Shown here: positions 50,080-59,237 of the stretch, in pieces
Layout: the number at the start of each line of letters is the position of its first letter
How positions within the stretch are numbered: position 1 is the stretch's first letter
NCBI GenBank assembly: GCA_049303315.1
Contig: JBAQMZ010000010.1
Span: 22,040-86,039 of the forward strand
DNA length: 64,000 nucleotides
Direction: 5' to 3'
From: Methanoperedens sp049303315
GTDB lineage: Archaea; Halobacteriota; Methanosarcinia; Methanosarcinales; Methanoperedenaceae
Translations under genes and position numbers: made by a program
Notes under the pieces: model-generated
Told to the model about the DNA's origin: nothing
Seen by the model: the letters and a program-made list of their open reading frames with translations, nothing else
The model's database searches: none

Positions 50080-51708
50080 ATGAAATTAGAATTACTTATG
50101 AAAATTCCGCAAAGGAGTGAACAGGAAGGATTAGTAGATTACGCCCGGAGGCTTTCAGAACTGTATTCCAGAATGTATAGTCCAGAAATCAGGAAGCTCA
50201 GGGGGCAATTTTTCACCCCGAATCAAGTAAGCACATTCATGGCAAGCCTTTTTGAAATTCATAAGGATACGATTCGGCTTTTGGATCCGGGAGCAGGTAC
50301 TGGTATTCTATCCGCTGCCTTTTGTGAGCGATTATTAAGCAACAATAAAATTGTAAACTTAACTATGGATGTTTATGAGAATGACACGAACCTTTTGCCT
50401 TTTTTAAAAATGACCTTGGAATCGTGTAAAATAGAATTGGCTAAGAGAGGATACACTGTTGACTACAACATTTTTGAACAAGATTATATCTTACGTAATA
50501 AAAGCTATTTTACGAAATCCGATTTAGTTTGGGCGGATGAGAACCATATTTTATACGATTTTATAATATCTAATCCTCCCTATTATAAATTAAATGCGGA
50601 CTCACCTCAATCTACCGTAATGGGTGGATTAATTTCCGGTCAGCCCAATATATACGCTCTTTTTATGTCGTTATCTGCAAGTATGTTAAAACATGACGGA
50701 GAAATGGTATTTATCACTCCCAGGAGCTTTTGTTCCGGCTTGTATTATAAAAAGTTTAGAGAATGGTTCCTTAAAAACATCCAGATAACAAATATTCATA
50801 TTTTTGAGTCAAGAAAAGAAATTTTTGATCAAGATGAAGTTCTTCAAGAAAATATAATCATAAAAGCCAAAAAATTAAAAACGACAGGGAAATCTCAAAA
50901 AGTGGTCATAAGCGAAAGTAAAAACAAACATTTTGATAAATTAAGTAAACTTGAAGTTGAAGCAGGAGATGTTATATTCCGCAAAAATGGTGACATCTTT
51001 ATAAGAATACCCACTTCGCCTCTTGATATAGATATTTTACATATTGTTGACTCGTGGCCTAACACTTTAAAAGAGTTGGGGTTGGAAATTTCGACAGGCC
51101 CCGTAGTCTCTTTTCGTGCTGAAGAGTATTTATTGCCGGAATTAACTGAAACACCGAAATCTGTTCCTCTTTTGTGGATGCATAACATGAAAGATATGAG
51201 AGTTGTACTATCTCTACATAAAGACAAAAAACCGTCTGCGATCCGGGTATGCAGTGAAACAAAACAGCTTTTATTACCTGTTAAAAACTACGTACTCGTT
51301 AAACGTTTTAGCTCAAAGGAACAGAAGCGCAGGCTGTATGCATCTGTATTGTTAGAATCAGAATTTCCCTATAAAACTGTAGGAATCGAGAATCATGTAA
51401 ATTATATTCACAAACCAGGTGCAGACTTATCGGTCTATGAGGCTTTTGGTATTGCATCAATACTAAATACAACCTTTGTTGACAAATTCTTTAGAACACT
51501 CAATGGTAATACTCAGGTAAATGCTACGGATATCAGAAGTTTACCATTTCCTGATATTGAAGATATTAGAAAAATTGGAAAGTTCATTTACGAATCCAAA
51601 TCTTATAAAAACGGGTTAGATTTAGATAAAACTGTCAGTGAAATTTTGGGAATTAATATTGAAATACAAAACCTGATAAAAGGTGAAATTAAAAATGAAT
51701 CGAATTGA
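50080..51708 (+). CDS. N6-adenine DNA methyltransferase of a PstI/BsuBI-type R-M system
   Basis: A 542 aa gamma-type adenine methylase. Motif I is LLDPGAGTGIL (residues 67-77) and motif IV is SNPPYY (163-168), preceded by RGQFFTPNQVSTFM. The N-terminal FTP and central regions resemble M.PstI/M.BsuBI and Eco57I-class enzymes. The C-terminal part probably recognises the target, by homology CTGCAG. It overlaps the endonuclease gene by 14 bases. Sequence is AT-rich, unlike neighbours. CTGCAG sites exist in the window (for example near 1548 and 58736), so the host DNA should be methylated if this is active. Confidence 0.88.
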   Translation: MKLELLMKIPQRSEQEGLVDYARRLSELYSRMYSPEIRKLRGQFFTPNQVSTFMASLFEIHKDTIRLLDPGAGTGILSAAFCERLLSNNKIVNLTMDVYENDTNLLPFLKMTLESCKIELAKRGYTVDYNIFEQDYILRNKSYFTKSDLVWADENHILYDFIISNPPYYKLNADSPQSTVMGGLISGQPNIYALFMSLSASMLKHDGEMVFITPRSFCSGLYYKKFREWFLKNIQITNIHIFESRKEIFDQDEVLQENIIIKAKKLKTTGKSQKVVISESKNKHFDKLSKLEVEAGDVIFRKNGDIFIRIPTSPLDIDILHIVDSWPNTLKELGLEISTGPVVSFRAEEYLLPELTETPKSVPLLWMHNMKDMRVVLSLHKDKKPSAIRVCSETKQLLLPVKNYVLVKRFSSKEQKRRLYASVLLESEFPYKTVGIENHVNYIHKPGADLSVYEAFGIASILNTTFVDKFFRTLNGNTQVNATDIRSLPFPDIEDIRKIGKFIYESKSYKNGLDLDKTVSEILGINIEIQNLIKGEIKNESN

Positions 51709-52633
51709 AGAAGCTGCCACGATACTAAAAGCCCTGGGATTACCTAAAGCTCAACAAAACGAAAGATCTGCATTAACATTATTGGCTTTATTGGACTCAA
51801 AAAAAGATACTCCGTGGTTAGAATCCAAAAAGCGATCTATACGGATTCATGATATTCTAATTTTTATTCAGGAAAATTATGGTAAGCAATACGCTGAGAA
51901 TACAAGAGAAACGATACGGCGCCAGACTCTTCACCAGTTTGAGCAGGCTGGAATAGTTATTCGAAACCCGGATGACCCGTTCAGACCAACAAACAGTCCT
52001 AATACAGTATATGCTGTTTCAGATGATGCTTTAAAGGTAATACGGAAATATGGTACATTGAATTGGCAATTTGCTTTACAAGAATTTGTAAAAAATAAAG
52101 GCAAATTAATTGAAAAATACGAGAAACGTAAGAAAAAATATCTTATACCCGTAGATTTGCCCGGCGGAACATTGGTTAACTTTTCGCCAGGAAAACACAA
52201 TGAACTTCAAGCAAAGATTATTATGGAGTTTCGAAAAAGATTTTGCCCTGATACTAAAGTGTTGTATGTAGGCGATGCTGCAAGAAAAATGTTATATCTA
52301 AATGAAAAATTATTAAAAGATTTGAAAATCCCCATTACAAAACACGATAAATTACCTGATGTTGTTCTTTATGACAAAAATAAACACCATATTTTTTTGA
52401 TAGAAGCTGTCACGGCGCATGGCCCATTATCTCCGAAGCGCCAGATAGAATTGGAAGAGATATTAAAACCATGTAATGACATAAGAATATACGTTAGCGC
52501 GTTTCCAGACTTCCATGAGTTTAAGAGACATATTGATAACATAGCCTGGGAAACTGAGGTATGGATAGAAAATAATCCTGACCATATGATTCATTTTAAT
52601 GGTCAAAAATTTTTTGCGGCGTATAGTGATTGA
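51695..52633 (+). CDS. PstI/BsuBI-type restriction endonuclease
   Basis: A 312 aa protein from ATG 51695. The family pattern is strong: SPGKHNELQAKIIMEF (168-180), VLYVGDAARKMLY, KLPDVVLYDKNKHHIFLIEAVTAHGP (219-244), YVSAFPDF, and AWETEVWIENNPDHMIHFNG. The PD...(E)xK-like catalytic core is PDVVLY with E237 and the following conserved residues of this family. PstI and BsuBI cut CTGCAG; the same site is probable but not proven. It overlaps the methylase gene by 14 bases, in the modification-then-restriction order. Confidence 0.9.
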   Translation: MNRIEEAATILKALGLPKAQQNERSALTLLALLDSKKDTPWLESKKRSIRIHDILIFIQENYGKQYAENTRETIRRQTLHQFEQAGIVIRNPDDPFRPTNSPNTVYAVSDDALKVIRKYGTLNWQFALQEFVKNKGKLIEKYEKRKKKYLIPVDLPGGTLVNFSPGKHNELQAKIIMEFRKRFCPDTKVLYVGDAARKMLYLNEKLLKDLKIPITKHDKLPDVVLYDKNKHHIFLIEAVTAHGPLSPKRQIELEEILKPCNDIRIYVSAFPDFHEFKRHIDNIAWETEVWIENNPDHMIHFNGQKFFAAYSD

Positions 52634-52679
52634 AATGTTCACGGCTTTTGAAAAGATTATTGAAAAATAAAGGTAGAAA

Positions 52680-54551
52680 ATGAGCATACTTGACCTGTTA
52701 TATGCAAACCCGATGCAATTCGCCAATGAGGTAGGGCTTTATGCGCTGCTTTCTATCATCCCGCTTATAATCATATATCTTTTAAGGCCAAGACCGAAGA
52801 AATTAAAAATCCCTTCCCTAATGTTCCTTTTTGATATTGAAAAGAAAAAGCGGCTGAATATTTTCAGGAAATTCCTCAAGGACCCGCTTTTCCTGATTCA
52901 ACTGCTCGTGCTCATCTTAGTCTCTCTTGCTGTGGCTGCGCCTTATATCATGGCAAATGAAGAAGCCGGGGGCGGTTCAACCGTGATAATCCTTGACGCT
53001 TCCGCCAGCATGCAGGCTGACGGGAAGTTTGATAGGGCGGTTGTTGAAGCGAATAAGTTCGTCTCGGCAAAGAACACCCTGATTCTCGCTGAAAATGTGC
53101 CGGTGATGGTTATGAAGGAAGCGCCGTCAAGCAGTGTCGCAGACGCACTTAAAAAGTTAAAGGCTAAAGCCACAAGCACCGACATGGCAAGCGCTATACT
53201 CCTTGGGAGAAGGATGCTTCCCGAGGGCGGGAGGATTGTGGTTTTATCTGATTTCATAAGCTGGATAGGAGATGACCCGGGAATCGCAAAGAAACTTGCA
53301 GAGGCAAACGGTATCAACGTGGAATTTGTAACGATTGGCGGAAGAACGGATAATGTCGGGATAGTAAACGGCTGGTTCGAATCGAACGGTGATTATAAGA
53401 TTGTCATTAAAAATTTTAATATCGATGCGCGGGATGTAAAAATAGATGTTACCACAGACGGCAGGAACGTGCTTTCAGATACCAGAAACATCAAAGGGCA
53501 GTCAAGTGAATATATTGCGGTCAGCAACCTTGAACCCGGAAAAACGAAAATCTCCCTGAACATTGACGATGTGCTTTCGGCGGATAATACAGCCTATGTG
53601 ATTATTCCGCAAACAATAAAACGGGATGTCCTGTATATCACCGATAATCTTAAATCGCCTTCAGTAGTCGCCCTCGGTCTTATTCCTTTTACAAAGGTAA
53701 CAAAGGCTGACCCGAAAAGCATCCCTTCGCTCTCAGGTCGTATTGTTTTTGTGAGCACTCCCCTTCAGGCGGACGCGGTAAAAACACTTTCTGATTATGT
53801 CAGTAACGGGGGAACTGCGGTTATTATCGCATCACCGGGATTGTCGGGTATGGACATCCTTCCTGTCGAACCGGGCGTCCTCTCAAACAGCACCTCCTTA
53901 AATGTCGTCTACCCGAACACCATAACGAGCGGCATTGACATTGAAAAAACGGAAGTCAAGAAACATTTCAAGGCACAGTTGAAAAGAGGTGCGGTATCGC
54001 TGGTTGAAGGAGGGGATAAATCCGTCATGCTGGCTTACTGGAAATTCGGGAAGGGGATGGTGATTTACTCAGGACTGGCTGACCCACGGGGAGATAATAT
54101 CTATGACCCCCTGAATGAAAATGTGTGGAATGATTTCCATTCGAACCCGGGCTATCCGCTTTTCTTTAAGCAGATGCTTGAATGGATAAGCGGAAGCACG
54201 GATGTGAGTGAATATAATGCAAAAACAGGACAGTTTATCAAGCTGCCTGCAACGCAGACTGTGAAGACCCCCGGAGATACGGTAACAACAGACCTTTTAC
54301 TGCTTGATGAAGTTGGGATTTATGAACTGCCTGATAAGGAGATTGCGGTGAACCTGTTTGATGAAAAGGAATCAAACCTTGCGGGAGGCGGGCTTGCAGC
54401 GGGTGCTTTGAATCTTTCAACCGCGAAGGAAATTTCGTATAATGTCCAGACTATCAGAAAACCAAAATATCTTGATATTTATCTCATAATGGCAGGGATG
54501 TTCCTTGTTGCGCTTGAACTTGTTTACCTGCGCTGGAGGGGTGAGTTGTAA
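52680..54551 (+). CDS. BatA-like membrane vWA protein
   Basis: A 623 aa protein. Two N-terminal hydrophobic segments (about 20-34 and 71-90) around LKIPSLMFLFDIEKKKRLN form the BatA N-terminal domain. The vWA domain begins with VIILDASASMQ, where Asp106 and the two serines form the MIDAS. A C-terminal region includes AVIIASPGLSGMDILP and a final membrane helix near 602-619. It probably works with DUF58 and the next vWA gene in assembling a membrane complex. The ATG follows AGGTAG by three bases. Confidence 0.85.
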   Translation: MSILDLLYANPMQFANEVGLYALLSIIPLIIIYLLRPRPKKLKIPSLMFLFDIEKKKRLNIFRKFLKDPLFLIQLLVLILVSLAVAAPYIMANEEAGGGSTVIILDASASMQADGKFDRAVVEANKFVSAKNTLILAENVPVMVMKEAPSSSVADALKKLKAKATSTDMASAILLGRRMLPEGGRIVVLSDFISWIGDDPGIAKKLAEANGINVEFVTIGGRTDNVGIVNGWFESNGDYKIVIKNFNIDARDVKIDVTTDGRNVLSDTRNIKGQSSEYIAVSNLEPGKTKISLNIDDVLSADNTAYVIIPQTIKRDVLYITDNLKSPSVVALGLIPFTKVTKADPKSIPSLSGRIVFVSTPLQADAVKTLSDYVSNGGTAVIIASPGLSGMDILPVEPGVLSNSTSLNVVYPNTITSGIDIEKTEVKKHFKAQLKRGAVSLVEGGDKSVMLAYWKFGKGMVIYSGLADPRGDNIYDPLNENVWNDFHSNPGYPLFFKQMLEWISGSTDVSEYNAKTGQFIKLPATQTVKTPGDTVTTDLLLLDEVGIYELPDKEIAVNLFDEKESNLAGGGLAAGALNLSTAKEISYNVQTIRKPKYLDIYLIMAGMFLVALELVYLRWRGEL

Positions 54552-57064
54552 TGGATATCCCGCAGTTTGCGAATCCATTTATTATCCTGTTAATAAGCCC
54601 CCTGATTCTTGTCGGCTGGTATGCGATAAGGAAAGGTATTCCGAAGCTCATCATACTCTCTCGCTTGATAATCCTGAGCCTTCTTATAATTGCCCTGGCT
54701 GAACCTTTCACCATGAGCGCAAGCTCTGTGCGGGATGAGACGCCGAAGGTGACTATCGTATCAGACCAGACGATGAGCATGGATTTATTCAATAAGGATA
54801 CGGGCGGAAAGATATTCGAAGCTATAAAATCAAAAACCCCGACCACAGCGAGGCAGTTCGCAGGGATAAAATCGCCAATCGGGGATGAGGTTATCCAGGA
54901 TGCAGAGGGAAACAACAACATAGTGCTTGTGAGCGACGGAAATAATAATTACGGTAAAGACCTGTTCGATGCCATCTCCTTTGTTTCCAAAACCGGCACG
55001 CGTGTGTTTGCTGTGAAACAGACGCCCATACACAACGATGCAAGCGTCGAGATAGAAAGCGCCAAGAACCTTATAATCGGGAATGAGAACGTGTTCAATA
55101 TCGTGGTGAGGCAGGCGGGGAACGAGACTTCTTACAGGCTCGATGTCCAGATAGACGGGGCGCCTGTGAAAAGCGATACAATTCCACAAACAGAGCGCAT
55201 CCGGGTCATTCCGGTTTCTTATACCTTCAATTCACTTGGCACGCACAAGATAACTGCCACGATAACCACGGGCGGCGAGGACTGGTTTAAGCTCAACAAC
55301 GTATTCTATAAATCCGTGTTCGTTGTGCCCAAGCCAAAGGTTCTCGCGGTTACAGATGATACCACATCGCCGCTATATGAGGTCGAGACGAAGCTTTATG
55401 ATATAAAGACACTTAACAATATTCCCGATGACCTTTCTCCCTACAAGGCCATCATCATAGACAATAAGGGTGCGGCGCAGTTGGGCGCTGATATTTTACG
55501 GACATACGTGGGCGGGGGCGGCGGGCTTGTTGTGGTGGGTGGGGATTCTGCTTATGATAAGGGGAATTACAACAATTCGCCTGTAGAAGCAATGCTGCCG
55601 ATAATTTCCAGGGCGGCTGAGTATCAGGGCGGGAGGAACCTTGTTGTTGTGATCGATGCATCAGGTAGCACTTCGGGAGAAGACCCTACAACAGGTCTTT
55701 CTTTTATCGGTCTTGAGGATGCGAACGCCCTGAATTTGGTCCAGAATATTGCACAGGATAGCCGCATGGGCATAGTTGCTTTTGGCGGCGTGACTGCAAA
55801 AACTGATATACTGCCAATGGGTAACGAAGCCAATAAAGCGGTTCTTGAAAAATTCATAAGGGATATTGGCCCGAAAGGCGGCGACAATCCCACCGACCTT
55901 GATAAAGGGCTTCGCGCTGCCCAAGACTTGTTAAATACTGTCAGCGGGACAAAAGAAATAATAGTATTATCTGATGGGCAGATGCCGCCTGAGGGTTTCA
56001 ACCAGATAAAAAAGACAGTTGTGGATTTAAAAAATAATGATATTAAAATCCACTTTATCCAGATAAGGCTGTCTTTTGAAGCGACAAAAGAAGCTAACAG
56101 GCTGTATAATGAACTTGCACTGGCTTCTGATGGTCCCGCCATAGTCCTGAACCCGGATGAACGAGCCAGCACATTAATCGAACAGGGGCCTGCTGCGACA
56201 CCAACCCCAACACCTACACCTGAAATCCAGCCACTAAGTTTTGGAATCATAGCAAAGGACACCAACCATTTCATCACAAAATACATCAATCTCACTGCCG
56301 CGGTAACAGGGTATAACGAAGTTACACCCAAGCTTGGTTCAGATTGGCTTGTTGCGGCTACGGTAAAAGGCAGCAATAAACCCATTCTAATCACATGGGG
56401 CTTCGGGTTGGGCAGGGTGGCATCTTTCACCACAGATAACGGGAACCCATCAGGCAATACTGCATGGGCTTCGGCGGTTTACAGCGGCGAGAATTCACGC
56501 CTCATCGCTTCGATGATAAACTGGGCAATAGGCGACCCGCGCCCGAAGGAAGGCGTGGTGATACAGGCTGAGGATATCTGGGGCGGAACGCCCGGCAGGG
56601 TAGTGGTTACTTCTAACACGCTTCCGCAGGTAAAACTTGACGGCGCGGCACTTGACCTTTCCAGAACAGGACCGACGACTTACGAATCATCCGTAAATCT
56701 TGAGAAGGAAGGCTTCCACGACCTTTCAGGATACGGGATAGCAGTGAATTACCCGCTTGAATACAGGGATGTGGGATTCAATGATAAACTCATTTCTGTT
56801 ATAGAATCAAACGGCGGGCGCGTGTATGATGAGAAGGATGTCGAAGGCCTGCTTCTCCTTGATATAAAAGAAAAAGCAGTCAGGACAGTGGAGGAGCCAA
56901 AGAGTGAAAAAGAACCTTTCCTGCTTGCGGCGCTTGGATTGTTTTTAATAGAGATAATAGTCAGGAGACTTAAGGACTACAGGAAGGAGAGACCGGTCAT
57001 CGAGGAGAACCCAGCGAGGACGGCGCCTGAAGCTCCAGTAACAGAAGCCGCGGCAACAGAATGA
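54551..57064 (+). CDS. Large membrane vWA protein with glutamine-amidotransferase-like region
   Basis: An 837 aa protein coupled to the previous gene by one-base overlap (TAATG). N-terminal membrane helices (about 10-24 and 32-50), a degenerate vWA-like segment near VTIVSDQTMSMDLF, a GATase1-like stretch (LRTYVGGGGGLVVVGGDSAYDKGNY), then a full vWA with VVVIDASGSTSGEDP near residue 367, an aligned IVLSDGQMPPEGF loop, a Thr/Pro linker TPTPTPTPE and a C-terminal membrane helix (about 780-795). The architecture is that of membrane vWA/YfbK-BatB relatives. The partner complex is unknown. Confidence 0.82.
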   Translation: MDIPQFANPFIILLISPLILVGWYAIRKGIPKLIILSRLIILSLLIIALAEPFTMSASSVRDETPKVTIVSDQTMSMDLFNKDTGGKIFEAIKSKTPTTARQFAGIKSPIGDEVIQDAEGNNNIVLVSDGNNNYGKDLFDAISFVSKTGTRVFAVKQTPIHNDASVEIESAKNLIIGNENVFNIVVRQAGNETSYRLDVQIDGAPVKSDTIPQTERIRVIPVSYTFNSLGTHKITATITTGGEDWFKLNNVFYKSVFVVPKPKVLAVTDDTTSPLYEVETKLYDIKTLNNIPDDLSPYKAIIIDNKGAAQLGADILRTYVGGGGGLVVVGGDSAYDKGNYNNSPVEAMLPIISRAAEYQGGRNLVVVIDASGSTSGEDPTTGLSFIGLEDANALNLVQNIAQDSRMGIVAFGGVTAKTDILPMGNEANKAVLEKFIRDIGPKGGDNPTDLDKGLRAAQDLLNTVSGTKEIIVLSDGQMPPEGFNQIKKTVVDLKNNDIKIHFIQIRLSFEATKEANRLYNELALASDGPAIVLNPDERASTLIEQGPAATPTPTPTPEIQPLSFGIIAKDTNHFITKYINLTAAVTGYNEVTPKLGSDWLVAATVKGSNKPILITWGFGLGRVASFTTDNGNPSGNTAWASAVYSGENSRLIASMINWAIGDPRPKEGVVIQAEDIWGGTPGRVVVTSNTLPQVKLDGAALDLSRTGPTTYESSVNLEKEGFHDLSGYGIAVNYPLEYRDVGFNDKLISVIESNGGRVYDEKDVEGLLLLDIKEKAVRTVEEPKSEKEPFLLAALGLFLIEIIVRRLKDYRKERPVIEENPARTAPEAPVTEAAATE

Positions 57065-57139
57065 GATACCCTATCGTTTTATTTTTTATACACCAAAGCC
57101 TTAAATAAAACGCCTACTAAGGTTAATTATGGTGCCGGT

Positions 57140-57667
57140 ATGAAGAAAGTTCTGATAATTGTAGACATGATAAATGATTTCGTCACGGGAAGGCTCGGCA
57201 GCCCCCGCGCCCGTGAAATTATCCCGAACATAGCATCTCTTATAAAAAAAGCAAGAAAGCAGGGCATTCCTATTATATATTTGCGTGATTCCCACACCCA
57301 GACCGACAAGGAAATGGACATCTGGGGAGAACATGCCATGAAAGGCACGGAAGGCTCTGAAATCATACCCGAACTCAAACCTGAAAAAAAGGATATCGTT
57401 ATTGAAAAGAGATGGTACAGCGGGTTTGTGGATACGGAACTGCCGGAAATTCTGAAAAAAACGGGAGCTGATACCCTGGTTTTCACCGGCGTAAGTACGG
57501 ATATCTGCATCCAGAATAACGTCGGTCATGCTTATTTTTCAGGTTATAAAACAATCGTCCTGCGCGATGGCACAGCCACGCTGGATGAGGAAGCCTTCGA
57601 ACAATCCCTCAAATATATGAAGAATATCTATGGCACGGAAATAACGACCCATGACAAAGCGCTTTAG
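57140..57667 (+). CDS. Isochorismatase-family cysteine hydrolase (nicotinamidase-like)
   Basis: A 175 aa hydrolase. The catalytic Asp is in VDMINDFVTGRLG, the Lys in IEKRWYSGF and the Cys in FTGVSTDICIQNNVGHAYFSGY, giving the D-K-C triad of nicotinamidase/isochorismatase. Nicotinamidase (NAD recycling) is the most common archaeal activity in this family, but substrate cannot be fixed from sequence. The start matches a GGT-rich leader. It is followed nine bases later by RNase HII. Confidence 0.85.
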   Translation: MKKVLIIVDMINDFVTGRLGSPRAREIIPNIASLIKKARKQGIPIIYLRDSHTQTDKEMDIWGEHAMKGTEGSEIIPELKPEKKDIVIEKRWYSGFVDTELPEILKKTGADTLVFTGVSTDICIQNNVGHAYFSGYKTIVLRDGTATLDEEAFEQSLKYMKNIYGTEITTHDKAL

Positions 57668-57676
57668 GACATAGAA

Positions 57677-58333
57677 ATGATTTCCGGAATAGATGAAGCT
57701 GGCAAAGGACCTGTGCTCGGTCCCATGTGCGTTGCCGGGGTGCTTCTTGATGAAAAAAAACTGGACGCTCTGGCACAAATCGGTGTGAAGGATTCAAAAC
57801 AACTGACTGCTAAAAGACGGGAACTTCTTGCAGTCGAGATAAAAAAGCTGGTTGATAAATATTTCATCCTTGAAGTCAGCCCGTTCCAGATAGACGAACT
57901 TCGGAAAATAATGACAATGAACGAAATAATGGTGGTCTGCTATGCGAAAGTCCTTGAAGAACTCAAACCAGACCATGCTTTTGTGGATGCTGCGGATGTG
58001 ATAGCAAACCGTTTCGGGGAAAACATCAAGAAAAAATACACAAAAGATATAGAAATCACTTCGGAACATAACGCAGATGTGAAATACCCGATTGTTTCTG
58101 CAGCCTCCATCCTTGCAAAAGTAAAGAGGGATGCTCTGGTAAAGGAACTGGAAAAAAATGCGGGCGTGGAAATCGGAAGCGGCTATCCGGCAGACCCGAA
58201 AACCATCACGTTCCTTGAAAATTGGATTCAGGAATATGGGTCGCTCCCGGATTTTGCCCGTAGCTCTTGGGAAACTTCAAAAAAACTGGTTGAGAAATTT
58301 AGCAAAAACCAGAAGAGAATATCTGAATATTAG
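57677..58333 (+). CDS. rnhB: Ribonuclease HII
   Basis: A 218 aa archaeal RNase HII. ISGIDEAGKGPVLGPMCVAGV contains the first two catalytic acids (DE), and DHAFVDAADV and the GSGYPADPKT region carry the later ones. It removes single ribonucleotides and RNA from RNA-DNA hybrids, including primers during replication. C-terminal residues continue past the core to a lysine-rich tail (KNQKRISEY). It is close behind the isochorismatase gene. Confidence 0.95.
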   Translation: MISGIDEAGKGPVLGPMCVAGVLLDEKKLDALAQIGVKDSKQLTAKRRELLAVEIKKLVDKYFILEVSPFQIDELRKIMTMNEIMVVCYAKVLEELKPDHAFVDAADVIANRFGENIKKKYTKDIEITSEHNADVKYPIVSAASILAKVKRDALVKELEKNAGVEIGSGYPADPKTITFLENWIQEYGSLPDFARSSWETSKKLVEKFSKNQKRISEY

Positions 58334-58385
58334 CCTTGGAATTACAGAATAAATAATCCCGCTCCCCGCCCTGAGCCATCTATTC

Positions 58386-58628
58386 TTATTTGGTTTCTTC
58401 TTTTTTCTCTTCCTTTGCCATTTCCTTATCCATCTTGTAATCGTCATATCCCATCCAAGCGACGATTAACCCTACAAACAGAAGGAAGAGACCGATTGTT
58501 GCTTTCAATAAACTAACGAGTTCATTCCAATACCCGAGATAGACGGACAATCCTGTGTACCATACAACGCCGATAATCAATATCACTATACCTACCAACA
58601 TCTTTATTATATTACTTGCTGAGGACAT
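58386..58628 (-). CDS. Small membrane protein with charged tail
   Basis: An 80 aa protein with two hydrophobic helices (about 8-27 and 36-56) and a strongly charged C-terminus (KMDKEMAKEEKKEETK). No motif is recognised. The promoter region is shared with the divergent DUF151 gene. It may be a small membrane factor, perhaps regulatory. Confidence 0.6.
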   Translation of the reverse strand: MSSASNIIKMLVGIVILIIGVVWYTGLSVYLGYWNELVSLLKATIGLFLLFVGLIVAWMGYDDYKMDKEMAKEEKKEETK

Positions 58629-58720
58629 TTAATCACCCATGCTTAATTCTTCTACCCTATATTAAGTTTTTTTATGGAGCTTCGGAAAAACTTATAACCC
58701 CGCTTATTAATAATACCGTA

Positions 58721-59173
58721 ATGAACGGCACAATCCTGCAGGTAGCCATTAAAGGCGTGTATTTGATTGAGAAAGCACCTGGCCCGGTACCGATTGTACT
58801 TCTTGAAGACAATGCAAAACGCATTATGCCCATCTATATCGGTTTATCTGAAGCGATATCAATTAATACAGCCCTGAACCGGGACATCCCGCCAAGACCT
58901 ATGACCCATGACCTTTTCGTTTCTCTCCTTGAAAAAATGAGTTCAAAGATAGACAGTATCCTGATAGATGAATTAAATGAAGGTGTTTATTATGCGCGAA
59001 TGTCTGTTTCATGTGACGGGCAGCATTTTGAACTGGACGCAAGACCAAGTGACTGCATAGCGATTGCCCTTAGATGCGGCGCGCCCGTTAATATCCGGGA
59101 AAATATACTTTCCGAGGCAATAATCAGTAAAGAAGAGCTTGAAAGTATCATGCCGCTTGACAGTTATTTCTAG
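58721..59173 (+). CDS. Bifunctional nuclease family protein (DUF151)
   Basis: A 150 aa protein from ATG 58721; the upstream frame is AT-rich and lacks family residues. The DUF151 core is LLEDNAKRIMPIYIGLSEAISINTALN, then PPRPMTHDLFVSLLEKM, VYYARMSV and LDARPSDCIAIALRCGAPV. The family includes the plant/bacterial bifunctional nuclease, with DNase and RNase activity; the archaeal role is not known. The gene is free-standing, divergent from the 58386-58628 gene. Confidence 0.86.
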   Translation: MNGTILQVAIKGVYLIEKAPGPVPIVLLEDNAKRIMPIYIGLSEAISINTALNRDIPPRPMTHDLFVSLLEKMSSKIDSILIDELNEGVYYARMSVSCDGQHFELDARPSDCIAIALRCGAPVNIRENILSEAIISKEELESIMPLDSYF

Positions 59174-59237
59174 CAATTAATACTTTCACATCGCTATCGC
59201 AAAGCAGATACATATCAGGAATAATATAACACTAACT

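Larger units (their letters stand above)
50051..52677 (+). other. Inserted restriction-modification module bounded by 7-bp direct repeats
   Basis: AGGTAGA occurs at 50051-50057, on the DUF58 stop codon, and again at 52671-52677, where AGGTAG acts as Shine-Dalgarno for the BatA-like gene three bases before its ATG. Everything between is the AT-rich methylase/endonuclease pair. If one repeat is removed with the module, DUF58 and the vWA gene become directly adjacent, as in related clusters. No transposase or integrase is present. Insertion is inferred. Confidence 0.5.
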
